Shown: positions 60,255 to 64,000 of the stretch, piece after piece
Numbering within the stretch: position 1 is the first letter of the stretch
How the letters are laid out: each line of letters opens with the position of its first letter
Source: Bdellovibrionales bacterium
GTDB taxonomy: Bacteria; Bdellovibrionota; Bdellovibrionia; Bdellovibrionales; Bdellovibrionaceae
Length of the DNA stretch: 64,000 nt
Reading direction: 5' to 3'
Assembly: GCA_016713585.1 (NCBI GenBank)
Contig: JADJOV010000027.1
Location: 248,001-312,000 of the forward strand
The notes under the pieces: generated by a model
Databases searched by the model: none
What the model was told of the DNA's origin: nothing
Seen by the model: only the letters and a program-made list of their open reading frames with translations
Translations under genes and position numbers: made by a program

Positions 60255-61541
60255 ATGAAGGGCCAATACGAGATTCAGAATCAGAAGTTTAGTTTTTTCA
60301 ATTTCATTGGTATTCTGGCGATTAGCACCGCTCTAGCGGGGCTTCTGACCCCAACAAGGGTGGAGGCGGTCAGGAGAGTTGACGTACACTCTCAAAATGA
60401 CTATTTTCCTAATCAGACCCTGGTCAACAACACCATCTACACAATCCTCGATGAACCACTGAGCTGTTCTCTCCTAGAACAGTGCCTATTGCGTTCAGTT
60501 GGGTTTGTTGTAAAGATAAACTATGGCACAAACACACCGAAATGGACGAACGCCCCTGTCAGATTTAACTTAGAGTTGTGGGAAAAGGATTTACTGATTG
60601 AATCAGTGCCTCTGACAATTGGAACCCTTGCTTCGGGAACGTATCTCATGGGAAAAGGCCTTAACTCTCAACGTGCCCTGACGCCGACATCTGGAACCCA
60701 TGTGAAGTTCAAAGTGAGAACGGGCGCTGTTGGGAATTTCAACTGGCCAACGATTGTCCAAATTACTCCAAAATATGGAGTCGGAACTGAATCAGTTGCC
60801 GATCAAGCCTTTCCTAATTCGCCAACGCTTTTCGACGTGGTGCTAAATCCTTCAGTTAACCACTTGTCATTAAAGATGCAAACCCTCACGAGAGTCGACG
60901 GCACCTACATGGATCCACTTGAATCTCCTGGATTTCTTATGAGTCATCGATCGATCAAAACTGATGTCGATATGATAACCTATCAGAAGACAGAAGTACT
61001 CGCGGCGCTGTCCTCGGCGACCGTCCCAACTGACGTTTCAGCAACAAATGGCGTTATGAGTAATTTAACCTTTAGGTGCCCGACCTGGGGTCACTATCAG
61101 ACAGAGTTTCGAACTCAAGATTTTGAAGGTAAATCAAGCCCTCCAAATTTGATCCAAAGAAAAGTCAATGCCTATTCAGCTCCCAGCTCACCCTTCGGAT
61201 CATGGCATTCTGTTCGAGGTTTTGCCAGCTTCTCTTGGGAGATTCCAGTCAAACACACTAATGGTTCACCGATTGATCCGGCGGGATTTCAGGGTTATAT
61301 CATCTCGCTTCGAGATGTGAACACTGGACAGATTTTGTATTCATACAAAGTTCTTGGCTACTCACAAAATTCCTTCAATACGCCAAATTTAATTCCACGT
61401 GGACAATATAACTTTTCTGTTTGTGGTTGGTCTCGAATGTTCGTTGAGGGTGAGTGCGCCATATCAGGCCAAGTTGTAACCTATCCCCCTTTCATTCCGC
61501 CAGCCCACAAGTTCCGCCGGCATGGGCCCTTTCATCGTTGA
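60255..61541 (+). CDS. secreted protein with fibronectin-like C-terminus
   Basis: 428 residues from ATG 60255, AGGAGTGG upstream. Signal peptide FSFFNFIGILAISTALAGLLTPTRVEA. The N-terminal half has one Cys pair (LSCSLLEQCLLRS) and beta-rich sequence; the C-terminal third (SWEIPVKHTNGSPIDPAGFQGYIISLRD...QILYSYKV...YNFSVCGWS) resembles a fibronectin type III module. The function is unknown. Tail is basic (FRRHGPFHR). Confidence 0.6.
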   Translation: MKGQYEIQNQKFSFFNFIGILAISTALAGLLTPTRVEAVRRVDVHSQNDYFPNQTLVNNTIYTILDEPLSCSLLEQCLLRSVGFVVKINYGTNTPKWTNAPVRFNLELWEKDLLIESVPLTIGTLASGTYLMGKGLNSQRALTPTSGTHVKFKVRTGAVGNFNWPTIVQITPKYGVGTESVADQAFPNSPTLFDVVLNPSVNHLSLKMQTLTRVDGTYMDPLESPGFLMSHRSIKTDVDMITYQKTEVLAALSSATVPTDVSATNGVMSNLTFRCPTWGHYQTEFRTQDFEGKSSPPNLIQRKVNAYSAPSSPFGSWHSVRGFASFSWEIPVKHTNGSPIDPAGFQGYIISLRDVNTGQILYSYKVLGYSQNSFNTPNLIPRGQYNFSVCGWSRMFVEGECAISGQVVTYPPFIPPAHKFRRHGPFHR

Positions 61542-61651
61542 TTGAGAGAAGGACGGCAAGAGTCCCGAATCCAAAAAGAATCTCACCTTTAACACAAGTT
61601 GTGAATAGAGCTTGCCTTGACCCGAATGTGCCAAGACGACTCACAGAGGGA

Positions 61652-62431
61652 TTAAGGAGGTGAGACTTTAAGGGACTTGACGAAACGTCGAGCCTCTTCC
61701 TTCTGTTTATCGGAAATTCTGTGCCACACCTGATTGGTAAGAGCTCCAATCAGAGCATACGCAAACACGGAATGTCTGTTTTTTCGATTAGCTTGAACTA
61801 ACTTCTGCATAGCCTTCTTCCAACCTAGCTGAAAAAGATCAGCGACCGACTTGATGCCTGCCCTTTCAAATTCTTTTTCACTCTTTGGACCAAGGTTCTT
61901 GAGATCTGATATTCGCCGGGCAGAGGCTTTGATTTTACGGATAGGTTGATCTGAAAACATCCGTGGAACTTTGGTGTCAATATTCTCTCTAAGTATGCTT
62001 TTTTGACGATCCGCCGTGGCCTTGATCTCTTTCTTCAGCCCTTCCGTCCGTTTCTTTTTTGTGGGGGGAACAACACCGAAGAACGGAGACCTCGCACGAA
62101 TCTGGGCTAGAATTTGCTCAACGTGGGTTTCAAAATCCTCGGTCTCACTTGGAAGATAGAGCCACTTTCCCAAGACAGGATGTGGTCGTAAAAAGGGATA
62201 TCGCCGAAGCAGCTCTGCATGATCCTTCCTCTCTGCCGGAAATAAACAACCAAACCAAATCTCGAACTCATAGAGCTTCCCCTGATGAGCACGATCGTTA
62301 AGATTTTCAAAGAGAACTAAAACCAGTCGGTCTTCCAAGTAATAAGCAAAGCCACCAAACATCGGCTTTCTAAGAATTCCCTCTGGTAAAAGGTCTTCAA
62401 CCCAAATAAGTGCAGTCAGCTTTTTAGCCAC
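61652..62431 (-). CDS. TfoX-domain protein
   Basis: 259 residues. N-terminal part PMFGGFAYYLEDRLVLVLF is a TfoX N-terminal domain; the C-terminal part SDLKNLGPKSEKEFERAGIKSVADLFQLGWKKAMQKL is the TfoX C-terminal domain. A Lys-rich linker separates them. TfoX/Sxy proteins regulate competence in some gammaproteobacteria, but family members elsewhere have unknown roles, so a competence role should not be assumed. One base after the M1 peptidase stop. Confidence 0.75.
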   Translation of the reverse strand: MAKKLTALIWVEDLLPEGILRKPMFGGFAYYLEDRLVLVLFENLNDRAHQGKLYEFEIWFGCLFPAERKDHAELLRRYPFLRPHPVLGKWLYLPSETEDFETHVEQILAQIRARSPFFGVVPPTKKKRTEGLKKEIKATADRQKSILRENIDTKVPRMFSDQPIRKIKASARRISDLKNLGPKSEKEFERAGIKSVADLFQLGWKKAMQKLVQANRKNRHSVFAYALIGALTNQVWHRISDKQKEEARRFVKSLKVSPP

Positions 62432-62432
62432 A

Positions 62433-64000
62433 CTAGTTTCCGTTGAGGCCGAGTCTAACTTGAACAGGTCCCGGGTCCGACACCTGCTTTGCCTTGGTCA
62501 GAAGCTCTTCAGCCGCGGTCACAACCATTGGGACCGTGGTATTAGCTAATATGTCTTCACCAATTCTGACGAGATCTAAAAGTAAGGGCGAGTGAGGTTC
62601 TTTGTGGGCAATTTCCTCAGCCCATCTTGCCAAGGTCTGAGTCGCCAAGAGGCGACTCCGATAGGGATACCCACGCAATGCCACATTTTGCCAATTTGAA
62701 ATTCGCCGAGCCTCTGGCGGAAGCCGCGACATCCAGAATAAGATATCATCCCCAAGTAAGGGGCTTGTCGGGTCGTTGCTCATCAGTTCATAAAAAGAGC
62801 TCAAATAATTCTGAGGAATAAACTTTTCACAAGGTGCAAGCGTTATCGTGCGAAGAAGTCCCAGATAGGGTGGATGGGCAAGTCTCTTGTTGATATGTTC
62901 TCTCCAGACCTCAACATCCACCCCGCCAAGTCCCTCGGCTTCTGCTGACCGACAGGCCATCATCAAACTTAAGTATTGGGTGGTTTCAATTTTAAACCCT
63001 GCACTCAAATCAAAAAACAAAGCTATCTCTTTGGGCCATGGCATTTGAATACTCATCACAAAGCTCTGAATGACACTCAGGTCTTTCGAGAAAATATCTT
63101 TTTGCAAAATCGTCTTCGGAATCGCAGCCAAAAATAACTTTTCAAGCAGTGATTGACTTTCACTATCGGAAATAAATCTTTGAATCCGCGGGTGGGTATC
63201 TTGGATGTCAAGGGCGAGCATTGCCCTTGCCTCCGCAACTATTTTGAGAGTTGTATCAGATGAAAGCGAATAAGATTCGGTTCTGTCATCGAGCCATTTT
63301 TTCAAACTCAGTGGATTCAGGAGAGTCCTCTCTGGATCTTCAATCGTGATTGTCCAAATAGAATCCCCGCCCTTCTCCGGCTGAGTTTCTTCAAGCTTCA
63401 AGTTCGGCAATGCAGAAGCTTGGGCGACCTTCATCATTCGGGATTTTTCAAGAACCGGTGAATACTTCTCTAAGTGAGCCAAAACCTCTTCTGAACTCAC
63501 TGATCCGAAAGCGTTATTTCTGAGTAGCTCTCTCATCGCTCCCCAAAATTTGACCTCACCCAGGATCTCACGAACCTGAGTCAAAACCCAAGCGGCACGA
63601 TCATAGGGCCCCGAATTGTAGTCCAAAATCGGAGCAATCATAGCTTCTCCGGGCTTCGGCCAGAAAAAATCGCCTGCCCCAATATCATTTTTTCTCAGTG
63701 GCTCTGAATTGAATTTCATGTATTCAGCAGTCAAAAGAGTGGCCATGCCTTCTTTAATCCAAAGATCCTTCCAATCTCGAATTGTGACGTAATCCCCAAA
63801 CCACTGATGGGCCAGCTCGTGAGCCATAAGCTGAATATCCCCAGATAGATTCGAACTGCTACTGCGATCCTCCCCGACAAAGCTTATGCTCGCATGCTCA
63901 ATACCGCCCCGAAAATCAGGAAGTAAGACCAAAGCATATTTTTCCCAAGGATAAGCTCCAAGCAAAGACTCAAAATGCTTGATTTGACTTCGTGTCACGG
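62433..64000 (-). CDS. M1-family aminopeptidase, 5' end outside window
   Basis: Zinc site MAHELAHQWFGDYVTIRDWKDLWIKEGMATLLTAEYM (HExxH with the distant Glu in KEG) and upstream exopeptidase motif GGIEHASISF. The gene runs in from beyond 64000, so the N-terminal domain is missing. C-terminal half is helical ERAP-like repeats. It trims N-terminal residues from peptides. Interestingly, GGIEHAS differs from the usual GAMEN motif, so its specificity may be unusual. Confidence 0.85.
   Translation of the reverse strand, partial: VTRSQIKHFESLLGAYPWEKYALVLLPDFRGGIEHASISFVGEDRSSSSNLSGDIQLMAHELAHQWFGDYVTIRDWKDLWIKEGMATLLTAEYMKFNSEPLRKNDIGAGDFFWPKPGEAMIAPILDYNSGPYDRAAWVLTQVREILGEVKFWGAMRELLRNNAFGSVSSEEVLAHLEKYSPVLEKSRMMKVAQASALPNLKLEETQPEKGGDSIWTITIEDPERTLLNPLSLKKWLDDRTESYSLSSDTTLKIVAEARAMLALDIQDTHPRIQRFISDSESQSLLEKLFLAAIPKTILQKDIFSKDLSVIQSFVMSIQMPWPKEIALFFDLSAGFKIETTQYLSLMMACRSAEAEGLGGVDVEVWREHINKRLAHPPYLGLLRTITLAPCEKFIPQNYLSSFYELMSNDPTSPLLGDDILFWMSRLPPEARRISNWQNVALRGYPYRSRLLATQTLARWAEEIAHKEPHSPLLLDLVRIGEDILANTTVPMVVTAAEELLTKAKQVSDPGPVQVRLGLNGN

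Overview
The window reads as a chromosomal segment of a predatory- or environmental-type Gram-negative bacterium, most plausibly a Bdellovibrionota (Bdellovibrio/Oligoflexia-like) lineage. This is inference from gene content: many secreted or lipobox-bearing proteins of unknown function, outer-membrane barrels, repeated HNH-endonuclease genes, and a compact trp operon ending in a class II (plant/actinobacterial-type) DAHP synthase. No rRNA, tRNA or CRISPR array was recognised.

Layout. 1-12 kb: large multi-domain lipoprotein (running off the left edge), a small P-loop kinase-like ATPase, a barrel protein, further lipoproteins, a possible transglutaminase-elicitor-like protein, HNH copy A, and a vWA lipoprotein with a Pro-Thr-Pro-Ala linker. 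12-24 kb: a single-domain response regulator, chalcone-isomerase-like protein, a secreted subtilase, a POT peptide transporter, a c-heme/beta-barrel protein followed by two cytochromes c, a lipoprotein, YccF, HNH copy B and a secreted protein. 24-32 kb: DUF502 protein, conserved unknown, leucyl aminopeptidase, EEP-family nuclease/phosphatase, FKBP isomerase, EamA permease and an AbiE-type toxin/antitoxin pair. 32-41 kb: operon trpE-G-D-C-F-B-A-DAHP synthase on the minus strand with a divergent LysR regulator. 41.3-42.4 kb: a 1.1-kb segment bounded by 27-bp inverted repeats whose interior is almost free of A. 42.5-50 kb: decayed HNH copy C, secreted and outer-membrane proteins, a DUF4160/DUF2442 pair, a HIT-family fragment. 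50-60 kb: permease, then a minus-strand run cysteine desulfurase-mnmA-mtaB-rnc-era-der-Na+ symporter, which joins tRNA sulfur chemistry (cysteine desulfurase feeds MnmA), tRNA/rRNA processing and two ribosome-assembly GTPases. 60-64 kb: secreted protein, TfoX-domain protein and a partial M1 aminopeptidase.

A feature of the whole window is the number of single-base frameshifts (more than 25), including in genes that are normally indispensable or intact (era, mtaB, trpE, trpD). Reading resumes in the neighbouring frame with conserved motifs, often at a homopolymer. The simplest reading is consensus indel error in the assembly; where I give one CDS across such a break I say so.
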